Shown here: one piece after another, positions 48,089 to 57,353 of the stretch
Position numbering within the stretch: the first letter of the stretch is position 1
Layout of the letters: every line of letters starts with the position of its first letter
Virus record (IMG/VR): IMGVR_UViG_3300049489_001113
Location: 1 to 64,000 of that record
DNA: 64,000 nt
Source of the DNA: a virus
Direction: 5' to 3' (one strand)
Notes under the pieces: generated by a model
Database searches by the model: none
The model's input: only the letters and a program-made list of their open reading frames with translations
Told to the model about the DNA's origin: nothing
Program-made: the position numbers and the translations under genes

Positions 48089-50716
48089 TCACGAGTCCTT
48101 GATGCCGATGGCCTCTTCGAGATCCTCGACCTGGGACCGGGTGCGGATGTAGAACAGGTTCGCATCCACAACACCGTTGAACTCGACGTGCAGGAGCACG
48201 TGTTGCGGCTCGAGCCCGGAGACGGTGACAGGGGTGGTGAGGTCGATGGTGACCTCGCGGATTCCCGCACCCGCGGTGGTTGTCTCGCCCGAGTTCGTTG
48301 AGACGAGCGTGACAGAGCCGTCGTTCTCGATCTTGTAGGCGAGAAGATCCCACGAACTCGATGCGGTGCTCACGCCGAGGACGACGCGCTCGAGCGTCTC
48401 TCCCGGGTTCAGCAGGATCTGGAAGAACCCGATCGACGGTGCGGACACCGTCCCCTCGTAGAGGGCAGCCGGCCAGTAGGCCACGCTGCCCGGGGGGTTC
48501 ACCGACGTGTACTTGGCGGGGTTGCCAGGGGATGCGCCCGTCGGCAGCCACTCCGCGAAGGGAGTGGCCCCCGTCGCCTCGTTGCGGTTCCACTGGTCCA
48601 TGTAGAACATGCGACGGAGCTTGCGCGCGGAGGCGAACTTGTACCGCTTGTTGTTCCCGAGGGTGACGTTCTCCTGGAGTGCGACCTCTCCCGCGAGCAG
48701 GATGTCGGTGGCGAAGAGGGTGACCATCTGCCCACCCTCGTCTGCCTCGACGTAGGTGGATGCGTCCTTGCCGATGCGCGAGAGCGCGCCCGCACTGTCG
48801 AGGAACAGCCCGGCGTCACCACTCGCAAGCGAGAAGTTCACCTGCCCCGTTGTGGCGCTGAACTGGAGTAGATTCGCGCTGTCGTCGAACCAGAAGGTCG
48901 GGGACCCAAGGGAGCCGAACTTCACGTCACCGGAGAGGACGTGCAGCGAGGTGTCGCCCTGCACCACGTGCGTGCCGGTTCCGGTGAACCCGGCGATCTT
49001 CAGGCCGGCGAACCCGTTCGTGACACCGGTGGGTGCGGCCAACTCGACGACGTAGGCCGACGTGACATCTGCGCCGGCGTCCTTGGTGAGCTGGAATCGG
49101 AAGGCGTGCGCCTGGTTGTCCCCGTCGTTCGGGAACAGGCCGAACGTGAGATGCCCGATGTCGGTGCCGTTCTGGCTGTAGTTCGCGTTCAGCGTCAGCT
49201 CGGACAGGAAGTCCGCGGTGGCGCCCGCGTCGTCGGCGAAGAACTGGATCCACGCCTTGCCCTCGGCCTGGGTGGGGACGAGGAATCCGGAGAGCGAGGT
49301 GGTCACCTCCTCGGTGGTGGCGCCGAGGTACAGGTAGCCGTTGTTGCCCGCCTGCTGGCTGCGCGCGATGAGCGCGTTCGCGAACACGGCCGCCCCCCAG
49401 CCGGATCCGAAGTCGGTGCTTTTCCAGCCTGCCGCATCGAGGAGCGGGAAGGACGTGGCCCCGTCCCACACGTTGAGGTCGATGAAGGGGGACAAGGCGT
49501 TCGCGGCGAGGGCCGGGAAGCGGATGCCCTCCGTGCTCGTGCGGATGATCGGGTGCTGGTTCGCGGCGAGCGACGCACCGGGTCCGACGTCGTCGGCGAA
49601 CTGGATGTCCTTCCACTTCCCGCTCCCCAGGTCGAACTTCGACTTGAGGATGTGGGTGAGCGGCCCGAGCGGGGCCATCTCGTAGTGGCCCGGCGTCGTG
49701 TACACGATGTTCGCCGGCACGATCGTCGGGGCGCCAGCACCGGGCGTGATCGTGGCGATGTGGATCCAGTAGACCTTCTCCTCGTGTCCCTGCGGGGCGA
49801 GGTCCGGGTAGTCCGGCCGGTCGGCGCTCGTGGGGAGGTTCGCGCCGGTGCGGAAGATGCGGTGGAAGTAGCGGACGCGGAGTCGGTGCGACGGCTCCAG
49901 GAGCATCGTCGGCTCCTCGAGGTCGGGATCCTCCTCCATGTCCTGGTCCTCGACCCACACTCCGAGCCACACCTTCTCGACCTGCCCGTTCACGAAGGTG
50001 ACGCTGTTCGGCAGCACGAGGTACTCGTCGCCGATCGCCGGACCGCCGGCGCTGTAGGGGCCGGTGACCGTGAGGCGCGCCGAGGTGGGCACGGCGGAGA
50101 TCGTGTACGTGTTCCCAGCCTCCGCGCCGGTGACGAACCGCACGCGGGCGTGACGGTCGGTACCGTTGCCGACGCCGCCGGAGGGGGCGACCAGGTGCAG
50201 ACTGCCCGTTGCGGGGGTGAAGTCCTTGCTGTCGTCCTCGAACGTGGTGCCGCCGGGGAGGGCGGTGACCTTGCCGCTCGTGATGACGTGCCCCAGGTCC
50301 GAGTAGAGCCCGGCCGGTCCACGGGAGTCGCTGTCCTCGACGAAGAGGCCCTGCACCCAAGACGGGCCCCACATCACGTAGAAGTCGTTCGAGAGCCCGG
50401 CGGTGTGCACCCAGGGCCGCATCGAACCGGGGAACCAGGACGTCGGGGTCGCGGCCACGGTCGGCGCGTCGGCGGGCCACGTCTTCGTCGGGTCCACAGG
50501 GTGGACGAACTCGTAGAGCGCGTCATCGACCGTGACCTGCGTGGTGTCGAAGCCGATGAGCGTGTCGATGGCGCGCGACGTGCGCCAATCGAGCAGGTCC
50601 TGCAACTCGTTGATGTCGGCGTCCGTGATGGGCACACCCTGCTGGAGCAGCATGCGCAGGTAGCTCTTGTTCGCGTCGAAGGTCTTCCGCGAGACGTTGG
50701 CGGTTGGCGTACCCAT
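48089..50716 (-). CDS. Large baseplate/tail-fibre protein (875 aa)
   Basis: ATG 50716 overlaps the previous stop. The N-terminus FDANKSYLRMLLQQGVPITD then ADINELQDLLDW is the signature of baseplate-attached fibre proteins (DUF6519-like, from memory), followed by several beta-rich domains. The last 250 residues look like a jelly-roll binding domain. It is the largest gene in the window and probably the main fibre or baseplate hub extension. Confidence 0.68.
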   Translation of the reverse strand: MGTPTANVSRKTFDANKSYLRMLLQQGVPITDADINELQDLLDWRTSRAIDTLIGFDTTQVTVDDALYEFVHPVDPTKTWPADAPTVAATPTSWFPGSMRPWVHTAGLSNDFYVMWGPSWVQGLFVEDSDSRGPAGLYSDLGHVITSGKVTALPGGTTFEDDSKDFTPATGSLHLVAPSGGVGNGTDRHARVRFVTGAEAGNTYTISAVPTSARLTVTGPYSAGGPAIGDEYLVLPNSVTFVNGQVEKVWLGVWVEDQDMEEDPDLEEPTMLLEPSHRLRVRYFHRIFRTGANLPTSADRPDYPDLAPQGHEEKVYWIHIATITPGAGAPTIVPANIVYTTPGHYEMAPLGPLTHILKSKFDLGSGKWKDIQFADDVGPGASLAANQHPIIRTSTEGIRFPALAANALSPFIDLNVWDGATSFPLLDAAGWKSTDFGSGWGAAVFANALIARSQQAGNNGYLYLGATTEEVTTSLSGFLVPTQAEGKAWIQFFADDAGATADFLSELTLNANYSQNGTDIGHLTFGLFPNDGDNQAHAFRFQLTKDAGADVTSAYVVELAAPTGVTNGFAGLKIAGFTGTGTHVVQGDTSLHVLSGDVKFGSLGSPTFWFDDSANLLQFSATTGQVNFSLASGDAGLFLDSAGALSRIGKDASTYVEADEGGQMVTLFATDILLAGEVALQENVTLGNNKRYKFASARKLRRMFYMDQWNRNEATGATPFAEWLPTGASPGNPAKYTSVNPPGSVAYWPAALYEGTVSAPSIGFFQILLNPGETLERVVLGVSTASSSWDLLAYKIENDGSVTLVSTNSGETTTAGAGIREVTIDLTTPVTVSGLEPQHVLLHVEFNGVVDANLFYIRTRSQVEDLEEAIGIKDS

Positions 50717-51327
50717 CACTGCACCTCGAACGTGAACCGGATCGACCGGTCGATGGAGATCGAACTCGTCTTGTCGATCCTACTGTGGACGATCCAGTCG
50801 GTCATCAGGCCGGAGTTCGCGACCCCCGTGGCGTTCCCACTGAACACCCCGAACTCGCGGAGCGCGGAGCCATTAGCCTCGCCGAGGGCGAGCGTGGTGT
50901 CCACCTGGATGACGTTCGACGGGGTCGGATCGATGTTGACCCCGGAGACGGGGTTGCGGAAGGTGATGGCCACCGCGGGGATCGCCTTCCGGAACACCTC
51001 CGTGGTGAGAGTGGTGTCGGCGAAGGGCTGGGTCGGCGCTGCCGAGTCCCAGGCGGGCAACCCGGTCCCGAAGGCGAAGTACAGGAACCCCGTGTAGCCC
51101 ACGCGGTTCTTGCACAGCGAGGCGAGGAGCACGGCGTTCGTGTTCTGCACTTGGTTGTGCTGCCAACCAGTGTCCTCGACGATGTTCCCTCGCTCATCGC
51201 GGATGATGTCCCGCCACTCCCCCTTCATGCGAAGGAGTCCCTTCGTCGGATCGATTCCCTCCACGACACGACGGACAGGTTCCCGCACGGGGGGAGGTTG
51301 CAAGAGGATCGATGGGTCTCGGTGCAT
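50716..51327 (-). CDS. Tail protein, fibre-associated (203 aa)
   Basis: WRDIIRDERGNIVEDTGWQH then NQVQNTNAVLLASL and LYFAFGTGLPAWD follow a pattern seen in phage tail-fibre-associated proteins (rD..G.v...gw..N). Beta-rich remainder. It sits between the tail protein I-like and large fibre genes. Confidence 0.6.
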   Translation of the reverse strand: MHRDPSILLQPPPVREPVRRVVEGIDPTKGLLRMKGEWRDIIRDERGNIVEDTGWQHNQVQNTNAVLLASLCKNRVGYTGFLYFAFGTGLPAWDSAAPTQPFADTTLTTEVFRKAIPAVAITFRNPVSGVNIDPTPSNVIQVDTTLALGEANGSALREFGVFSGNATGVANSGLMTDWIVHSRIDKTSSISIDRSIRFTFEVQ

Positions 51328-51336
51328 CGTCGGATC

Positions 51337-52131
51337 CTACGGGTAGGGGGCGGGTGGGGGTGTGCCAGCGTATCCGAGCGCCTCGTGGTGCGTGCGGACC
51401 GTGGTGGTGTTGGTGGTACGGGCAGCGACGTTGGAGACCATGAGCAGGATCCCAGGGCCCCAGGTGCCAGAGGCCGACTCTTCCGGCGCGCCGAGCGTCT
51501 CGATGTAGTTGAGCGTCTCCGCGAAGAAGTCCTCCCCCATCGGAACGATGGTCTCGAGGATGGTCGGGGGGCGCAGGATGACGGCGATCTTGGCCCACGA
51601 TGTCTTCAGCTCGTCAGGGACGATGCGATCGATCTTGTTGATCGTGATCCTGGTCAGCTCGTCCGACACGTCTCCGACCGGCTCGAGCACCAGCACGAGC
51701 CCGTTGAGGCAGTGCCAGTTCTCCTGGGTCGGCGTGTACTTCAGCTCGTCGCCGATGGTGCCGATGAGGCCCACGTCCACCGATCCGACGTCCGGCGTGG
51801 TGCAGCGGGTGTCGTTGGAGAACATGACGTAGCGCCAACCCTCGTGGGCGGTGACGTCCCATTCGGCCACGCTCTCGACGAACGCTGTGATCGCGTCCGC
51901 CCGTCCCTTGCGCTTGTACAGGGAGACCGCGTTGAGCGTCTCCTTCCGGCGCTTGCCCTCCGGCAGCTCGAAGTTCGTCGGCCAGCCGATGAGCCAGTCG
52001 ATGTACGGGAGCAGCTCGGCCTCGACGGTGTCGACCTTGTAGTTGTCGAGCAGGCGCTCGATGTCGGTCTTCACCGAGTCGGCGACGGTACCGAAGATCT
52101 GCAGGAAGCGTTCGAGTGGGGAGGCGCTCAC
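51337..52131 (-). CDS. Phage tail protein I-like baseplate protein (264 aa)
   Basis: GTG 52131 overlaps the previous stop. LERFLQIFGTVADSVKTDIE, then ELLPYIDWLIGWPTNFELPE and KRRKETLNAVSLYKRKGRAD are the landmarks of P2 gpI-type tail proteins, which sit at the baseplate periphery. The C-terminal part is beta-rich. Neighbour of the J-like gene in other contractile phages. Confidence 0.72.
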   Translation of the reverse strand: MSASPLERFLQIFGTVADSVKTDIERLLDNYKVDTVEAELLPYIDWLIGWPTNFELPEGKRRKETLNAVSLYKRKGRADAITAFVESVAEWDVTAHEGWRYVMFSNDTRCTTPDVGSVDVGLIGTIGDELKYTPTQENWHCLNGLVLVLEPVGDVSDELTRITINKIDRIVPDELKTSWAKIAVILRPPTILETIVPMGEDFFAETLNYIETLGAPEESASGTWGPGILLMVSNVAARTTNTTTVRTHHEALGYAGTPPPAPYP

Positions 52132-53228
52132 GGCAGATCTCCGTCGATGACCTGCCAAGCCTGGGGCATCAGGTCGTAGAGCTTCGAGGAGTGCCCGTAC
52201 CTTCCGTAGGCGAAGGAGCGAGCGAAGGTGGCGTTGTCGGCGTACGCCCAGAACCAGTCAGGGTTCTCCGCACTCGGGGGCACGAGGATGAACAGCGTGT
52301 AGTACCGGAACTGCCGCTCGACGCGGTCGGCGTCGTCGTAGTCCTCGTGGTGCTGGTCACCGGGCACCTTCCGGTCGGTGAACACGGGCGAGGTGATCGA
52401 GCCGTCGACGAACCCGTCGTGGATCTGGTCGGCCTGTGCGTCGTCGCTGTCGCGGGGGTACTCGATCGGCTTCGCAACCAGCCTGTACCGCCGCACGTTG
52501 TTGAGGATCGCGAGGTCGTACGGGCTCTCGTTGAGCTGGTCAGCGAAGTCCGCGACGAGCGATTCGTTCACGTCCACGGTCAGCGCGGCGCCCGTGACTT
52601 CTGGGTCGACGTCGAAGTCATAGGTCTGCCGCGCCGTCACGAGTGGCTCCCACCCGTACCGCTCCGCCTGCCGACGGAACTTGTAGAAGTCGTCGCGCAT
52701 GTTCACGCTGCGCGCGTCGTCCACCACGGTGAAGGACACGGTCTCCGTGATGGTCGCACCGTCGCAATCCTCGATCGAGATCTCGAGCGTGCCTGTGCTT
52801 CCTGGGAGGAGTCCGAACAGCGGCTGCACCACGACGGTGGCCTGTTGCCCCTCCTCGTAGTCGAACAGCTCGATGCTGCTCGCGATGCCGTCGAAGCCGG
52901 GTTGGAAGGTGGTGCCTGTCACGACGTCCACCCAGCCGTCAGGGCTCTCCGCCGGGTAGGGTTGCTGCCGGTACCGGATCAGCAGCGTGGCCATCTCGAG
53001 TGGGAGGTTCCCGTCCCGCAACCGGACTCGGAACCGCGCGGAACGGGGCACGTCGGTGGCCATGTGCACGGGGGCGAGAGGGGTGATCTCCACCGCCGGT
53101 ACGGCGTACTCCGGCTCACCGCCGAAGAGCCCGAACGTGCCGCGCACCTCGCCCGCGTCCGGGTCGCCGGAGGACATGCCTCTGGTGACCCAGGCGAGAC
53201 CGATGCGGGCCCCGGGATTGCAGGCCAC
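52128..53228 (-). CDS. Baseplate/tail-associated protein (366 aa)
   Basis: GTG 53228 follows the previous stop. Ig-like beta segments (VRLRDGNLPLEMATLLIRYR; TGTLEISIEDCDGATITETV) occupy the first half. The second half has DDFYKFRRQAERYGWEPL and Tyr/Asp-rich stretches. Likely virion component; not further recognised. Confidence 0.55.
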   Translation of the reverse strand: MACNPGARIGLAWVTRGMSSGDPDAGEVRGTFGLFGGEPEYAVPAVEITPLAPVHMATDVPRSARFRVRLRDGNLPLEMATLLIRYRQQPYPAESPDGWVDVVTGTTFQPGFDGIASSIELFDYEEGQQATVVVQPLFGLLPGSTGTLEISIEDCDGATITETVSFTVVDDARSVNMRDDFYKFRRQAERYGWEPLVTARQTYDFDVDPEVTGAALTVDVNESLVADFADQLNESPYDLAILNNVRRYRLVAKPIEYPRDSDDAQADQIHDGFVDGSITSPVFTDRKVPGDQHHEDYDDADRVERQFRYYTLFILVPPSAENPDWFWAYADNATFARSFAYGRYGHSSKLYDLMPQAWQVIDGDLP

Positions 53229-53231
53229 GGC

Positions 53232-53834
53232 CTACTCCGCCTTGAACGTCGCCAAGTTCCCGTCGACGTCGTACGTCATCGTGACGTCGATCTGCCCGAT
53301 GCGGTTCGTGTCGGCGGAGACATCTGCGCTGGACGGGTAGGCGACGTGCCGCGCGGTGAGCAGGCGGCCCTCGGCGTCGTAGACGGGGTTCGGCCCAGCC
53401 TGGCCCATGATGCGGGACCAGAACTGCCCGCCGATGCCGAGCGCCATCGCGGCGCGCTGCCCGAAGGTGCCGGCGCCGACGTACTCGGTGACCAGGTCCT
53501 CCCAGGGCGACCGACGTTGCTGGAGTATGAACCCGTTCTCGAGCGTGAGAGACGTCGACTCGTAGACGCGAAACCGGTACCCCCTGAGCCCGAGGGTGTG
53601 ATTGAGCTGGCCGGCGAGCACCGCGGCCTCGTAGACACCGGGGAAATTGGTCGCGTCAACCGCGGTCATCGCGACCGTGGTGGCGCCGACCTGCCAGTTC
53701 GTGCCGTTCCAATACTGACTGTCGACCACGCGTTGGATGGTGGCGACGGGAGACAGGCCCGTCACGCCCGCGCCCGACAGGAGAACCTCGAGTCTGGCGG
53801 TGATGGCGTTCCAGGGTTGTGTCTCGGCGCGCAT
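53232..53834 (-). CDS. Tail-associated protein (200 aa)
   Basis: ATG 53834. Beta-rich central part (YWNGTNWQVGATTVAMTAVD; GYRFRVYESTSLTLENGF) and a helical segment FGQRAAMALGIGGQFWSRIM. The C-terminal ADTNRIGQIDVTMTYDVDGN resembles tail-fibre attachment repeats. Virion role inferred from neighbours. Confidence 0.52.
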   Translation of the reverse strand: MRAETQPWNAITARLEVLLSGAGVTGLSPVATIQRVVDSQYWNGTNWQVGATTVAMTAVDATNFPGVYEAAVLAGQLNHTLGLRGYRFRVYESTSLTLENGFILQQRRSPWEDLVTEYVGAGTFGQRAAMALGIGGQFWSRIMGQAGPNPVYDAEGRLLTARHVAYPSSADVSADTNRIGQIDVTMTYDVDGNLATFKAE

Positions 53835-53843
53835 CGACGTCCC

Positions 53844-54203
53844 CTACTTCGTGGTGGTCGTATCCGTCGACGGCTCGGGTGTCGCGGGGGCAGGGGCTTT
53901 CGGGCAGTCGCACGTGGCAAGGCACGCGGGGAGGGGCACCGCGGTTGGGTCCGCGGCGTAGGCTTCCGCCGTCGGTGCGATCCAGTCGCGGGGCGGCAGA
54001 CAGCCCTTCGCGACCGCCTCGGCCAGGACCTTCTGGTCCGCGACCATGCGCGCCAGGGCGGCCACCTTGTCGTGGAGTCCGGCCGCCATCTGGACCTGCG
54101 CGCTGTCCTGCCGCACCTCCTCGACTTCCTCGGGCGTGGCGCCCACGTCGGCGGGCTCCTCGGCGACAACGGATCGGGCGAACAGCAGAGAGAGCAGGAC
54201 CAT
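53844..54203 (-). CDS. Secreted protein, lysis candidate (119 aa)
   Basis: MVLLSLLFARSVVAEEPADV is a signal peptide with likely cleavage after AVA-type Ala. The middle is helical (EVRQDSAQVQMAAGLHDKVA); several Cys (CLPPRDW; CLATCDC) lie in the C-terminal half. It is coupled to the 54203 membrane protein (TGATG). This could be an outer spanin-like partner although it lacks a lipobox. Confidence 0.5.
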   Translation of the reverse strand: MVLLSLLFARSVVAEEPADVGATPEEVEEVRQDSAQVQMAAGLHDKVAALARMVADQKVLAEAVAKGCLPPRDWIAPTAEAYAADPTAVPLPACLATCDCPKAPAPATPEPSTDTTTTK

Positions 54204-54397
54204 CACTTCAACCCCATGTCGGTCAGAGCTTTGTCGATGCCGTGTAGTTCGACCTGCACGAGGGCCAGCTCGAGGCGTAGGCGCTGCACCTCCTCGTGCT
54301 GCTGCCACCCCCAACCCGTGAGTGCCATGACGGCTGCGACGAGCCCGCCGATGACCCAGCGGGCAAAGCTCTCGGAGATTACGGGATGTTCCGGCAT
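54203..54397 (-). CDS. Small membrane protein with coiled coil (64 aa)
   Basis: One TM segment (WVIGGLVAAVMALTGWGW) then a coiled coil (VQRLRLELALVQVELHGIDK). This is the shape of an inner-membrane spanin or small holin. It is next to the secreted protein 53844 and the patatin-like gene. Confidence 0.55.
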   Translation of the reverse strand: MPEHPVISESFARWVIGGLVAAVMALTGWGWQQHEEVQRLRLELALVQVELHGIDKALTDMGLK

Positions 54398-54401
54398 GCC
54401 G

Positions 54402-55271
54402 TCACAGTATCACGGGGCGGTCGATGTCCTCACGCCCAGCCTGGGTCCGGCGGGCGATCGTCCGGGCACTGGCATCCAGCATGCCACCCAGGGACTTCGT
54501 CGGCGCCCAGACCCGCACCTTCTTCCCCGCGGCGGCGAGTTCCCGCAGGTCCTCGAGGTCCTCGAGTGCCGTGTTGTGCAACGCCACCTCGATCCCCCAC
54601 AGCAGGTTCGACAGTGCACCACCCTCCGGGTCTGGCAGCGCGCCCTCATCGAGGACCTGACAGAACACCACGTCGATCTCCTTCACAGTGTGGAGCCATC
54701 GCTCCGGGATCGTTGGGATCACATGTTTGTGTCCGCCGTCGACGAGTGCCTCACTCCCAAGCCCGCACCGGATGGGTGCCATGATCCCGCACATGGCTGA
54801 TGAAGCGAGGATGTGGTCATGCAGCTTCTGCACGGTATCCGAGTGTCTGCCGTGGATCGCGGTGATGTGCTTCCCCTCGTCGCGGATGACGATGCCGCAC
54901 CCGTAGACACACCGGAACTGTGTGGGGTCCACATGTTTCTCAAGAAGCGCACGCACTGGTTCGATCGAGAATAGCCCCTCCGGTCGCTCGGCGAACGGGA
55001 TGAGCGCCTTCCACCACAGGGGCTTCAGGAAACCGGGGATGCCGAGCCACGGGTCTTTCGTGTCGAGGTCATCCCAGAACCCCTCGAGCACGTCGAACTT
55101 GTCCTGCGCCGCGAGCGAGAGGTTGATCGACCCGACCGAGGTGCCGAGCATAGCGTCGTAGGCACCACGCTCGGTGAGTGCGCGCAGGATCGGTACCTGG
55201 TAGGCGCCCTTGAACGCACCGCCGCTGGCAATGAGGAGACGTTGGACATGGGGCTCGGTGTCCTCGATCAT
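54402..55271 (-). CDS. Patatin-like phospholipase (289 aa)
   Basis: SGGAFKGAYQ (16-25) is the oxyanion/glycine-rich motif, GTSVG (43-47) carries the nucleophile Ser45, and VDGG (177-180) carries Asp178 of the Ser-Asp dyad. This is a complete patatin-like lipase fold. The protein has no signal peptide. It lies between small membrane/secreted proteins and tail genes, so membrane damage during lysis or entry is plausible. Confidence 0.82.
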   Translation of the reverse strand: MIEDTEPHVQRLLIASGGAFKGAYQVPILRALTERGAYDAMLGTSVGSINLSLAAQDKFDVLEGFWDDLDTKDPWLGIPGFLKPLWWKALIPFAERPEGLFSIEPVRALLEKHVDPTQFRCVYGCGIVIRDEGKHITAIHGRHSDTVQKLHDHILASSAMCGIMAPIRCGLGSEALVDGGHKHVIPTIPERWLHTVKEIDVVFCQVLDEGALPDPEGGALSNLLWGIEVALHNTALEDLEDLRELAAAGKKVRVWAPTKSLGGMLDASARTIARRTQAGREDIDRPVIL

Positions 55272-55582
55272 GCTTCCTCCTCACCGGCCTTCGAGCCTGG
55301 CTGTTCGACCGGGCGCATGGTCACCGGATCAATGAGTCCTTTCGCCGGATCACCGTCACGCCACGGCTTTGCGACATTCGGGGTGCGCCCCAGATCCGTA
55401 GCCTTCTGGCCGTTCACGATGATCTTGTCCTGCGTCAAGTCCTTGGGGATCGGCATCGGTTTCTCCTCATAGAAGTGCCAGTAGGCCCCGAAGAGGTATG
55501 GGTCCATGCACCTGTGAGAGCCGGGGTGGCCATCCTTCTCGTAGCACTGGCCACCAAGGGGGTGCTCCACCTTGCATCTCAT
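55268..55582 (-). CDS. Small Cys-rich protein (104 aa)
   Basis: ATG 55582 overlaps the previous stop (ATGA). The N-terminus MRCKVEHPLGGQCYEKDGHP then GSHRC is a possible zinc knuckle. The remainder is Pro/Lys-rich and charged. Coupled to the patatin gene. Confidence 0.55.
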   Translation of the reverse strand: MRCKVEHPLGGQCYEKDGHPGSHRCMDPYLFGAYWHFYEEKPMPIPKDLTQDKIIVNGQKATDLGRTPNVAKPWRDGDPAKGLIDPVTMRPVEQPGSKAGEEEA

Positions 55583-56307
55583 TTCGTCGCCATGATGAGC
55601 GACGCCTTCATCGTGAAGTCGCCCGTCGTGTTCGCGTTGTACATGACCACCCGGAAGTAGTAGCCCCCTGGCACCGGCTTGGAACCACCCGGCTGAATCA
55701 GCACCGGGATGATCGGCGAGCCCTCGGGGTGGTAGATCCACTCGTCCTTGAGGAAAGGCTTCCGCAGGGGCAGCACGTCGCCCTCGTCGAAGGGAGTCGT
55801 GCCGTCGAGCACCGCTGTGGCTCCCGAGGTCTGGCCCGTGATCGTCTCGCCAGCCGTGAAGGCATGGTCGTTGCCGCTGGAGTCCTCGACGAAGAACCGC
55901 ACGTCGAGCGATGAGGCCCCGACGGCGAGTACCTTCGTCTTGGCTCCCGATGTCCCGCCTACCACGTACTCGCCCACCTGGAACGTGCCGGTGATGCTCG
56001 TAAGTCCAGGGAGCTTCGAGGTCACAAACCCGATGTAGGGAAACACACCCGAGTTGTTGTCGCGGTCCACCATAAGGAACTGGACGACAGAGCCCCGGTC
56101 AGCCTTCGTCCAGATTTCATAGGCGCCACCCGCCATGAAGCAGATGTTCTCCGGCCCCACGAGATCGCCGCCGATCCAGATGTCGCGCACGAACAGCGTC
56201 TCGGGCGGGCAGTCGATCAACCACGTCGCACGAATGTCCTCGGCCTCCTCGGGGTAGTTGAGGAGGGTCCAGACCGGGAATCCGAAAGCAGTCTTTGGAA
56301 CGGCCAT
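55579..56307 (-). CDS. Putative virion protein (242 aa)
   Basis: ATG 56307. Beta-rich, with a repeat-like segment (TFQVGEYVVGGTSGAKTKVL; FTAGETITGQTSGATAVL) seen in many phage structural proteins. C-terminal GGYYFRVVMYNANTTGDFTM fits a jelly-roll end. Tail or decoration part by context. Confidence 0.55.
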   Translation of the reverse strand: MAVPKTAFGFPVWTLLNYPEEAEDIRATWLIDCPPETLFVRDIWIGGDLVGPENICFMAGGAYEIWTKADRGSVVQFLMVDRDNNSGVFPYIGFVTSKLPGLTSITGTFQVGEYVVGGTSGAKTKVLAVGASSLDVRFFVEDSSGNDHAFTAGETITGQTSGATAVLDGTTPFDEGDVLPLRKPFLKDEWIYHPEGSPIIPVLIQPGGSKPVPGGYYFRVVMYNANTTGDFTMKASLIMATK

Positions 56308-57353
56308 TAGATGTTCGCCTGCGTGAACACGAAGATGACATCGAATGAGCCAGCGGTCGAGGCTGTGATCTGCTTGAGATGGATGCCCTGACCTGGTCGG
56401 ATGGTGAAAGGCTTGAGCACCGCGTCGCGTTTCGCGCGTGCGGGCAGGTAGTTCGCGATGCTCTGCTGCTGGCTCTCCACGTCCGCCGTACCCGTGCCCC
56501 ACTCGTCGCTGGAGATCCGCATGATGTCGAGAGGCACCGTCTCCTCAGTGCCACCCAGCGTGCCGCCTGTCCTCACGTCGATGCCAGCGCCCAACGTGTC
56601 GTTCGTGTCGTGGAGGGCGGGGGTGATCGCTGTGCCCGCAGTAGGCGCTGTGGTGTGCGCCCACCGGAGGAGTTGGAACTGTGCAACCACACCTGTCACG
56701 GCGGTGGTCTGCGCGTTGCGGATGTAGACCTCGCGCAGCTTGAGGATCTTCGTGCTGGCGGTGGGGTTGTAGATCGACAGCATCGACTTGTTCGTGCCGA
56801 TGGCCGTCACGAGCGACGTGGCGGTGAAGGTCGCCTCCTCGCTCGCCTGCTGGGTCACAGGCACGGCAGGCTGGTCGCTTGCCAGGGTCGTCGGCACCGA
56901 GTTCGCCATCGTCTTCTGGCCGACGGTCGGTGCCGTCGAGCCGAGCCACGCGCCGATGTTGCTGTCGAGGCGGCCTCCGACGAGCGCAGTCGGAAGGCGC
57001 GTGAGGAGCTGCTTGAGGCGACCGATCACGGTGAGCGCGGTGTCGGCGTCCGCCGTGGACCCTATGCTCGCGCTGTGCCCGTCCGCCTGCGACCCGACCG
57101 CGTTCGTGGTCCCGCCGATCACGTTGGTGCCCGTGGGGAGTGGGTCGGTGATCTTCTTGATGCCGTCCGTGTCCTTGATGGCGGCGAGCGTGGCCTCGGT
57201 TGCCGCCCCCGCCGGCAGCGGCAGGGACGACGCGCTCACTGGTTGGGTGGTCGTGCCCGTCGGATCCACGCGCAACGGATCCGTGCCGGTCCCCACTTCG
57301 GTGCCATCGCTCTTGCGGAGCGTGACATCGCCCTCGACGACGACGAAACTCAC
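56307..57353 (-). CDS. Putative virion protein (348 aa)
   Basis: GTG 57353. A first half rich in Thr/Ala with ATEATLAAIKDTDGIKK-type helices (common in phage fibre shafts) precedes a beta-sandwich half (ILKLREVYIRNAQTTAVTGV; VLKPFTIRPGQGIHLKQI). Reads as a fibre or collar protein; exact place not known. Confidence 0.58.
   Translation of the reverse strand: MSFVVVEGDVTLRKSDGTEVGTGTDPLRVDPTGTTTQPVSASSLPLPAGAATEATLAAIKDTDGIKKITDPLPTGTNVIGGTTNAVGSQADGHSASIGSTADADTALTVIGRLKQLLTRLPTALVGGRLDSNIGAWLGSTAPTVGQKTMANSVPTTLASDQPAVPVTQQASEEATFTATSLVTAIGTNKSMLSIYNPTASTKILKLREVYIRNAQTTAVTGVVAQFQLLRWAHTTAPTAGTAITPALHDTNDTLGAGIDVRTGGTLGGTEETVPLDIMRISSDEWGTGTADVESQQQSIANYLPARAKRDAVLKPFTIRPGQGIHLKQITASTAGSFDVIFVFTQANI

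Noticed and set aside
52116-54800. Plus-strand frame of 894 residues over tail and lysis genes
   Set aside because: Antisense to coupled minus-strand genes with good starts; no recognisable domain and shadow composition.
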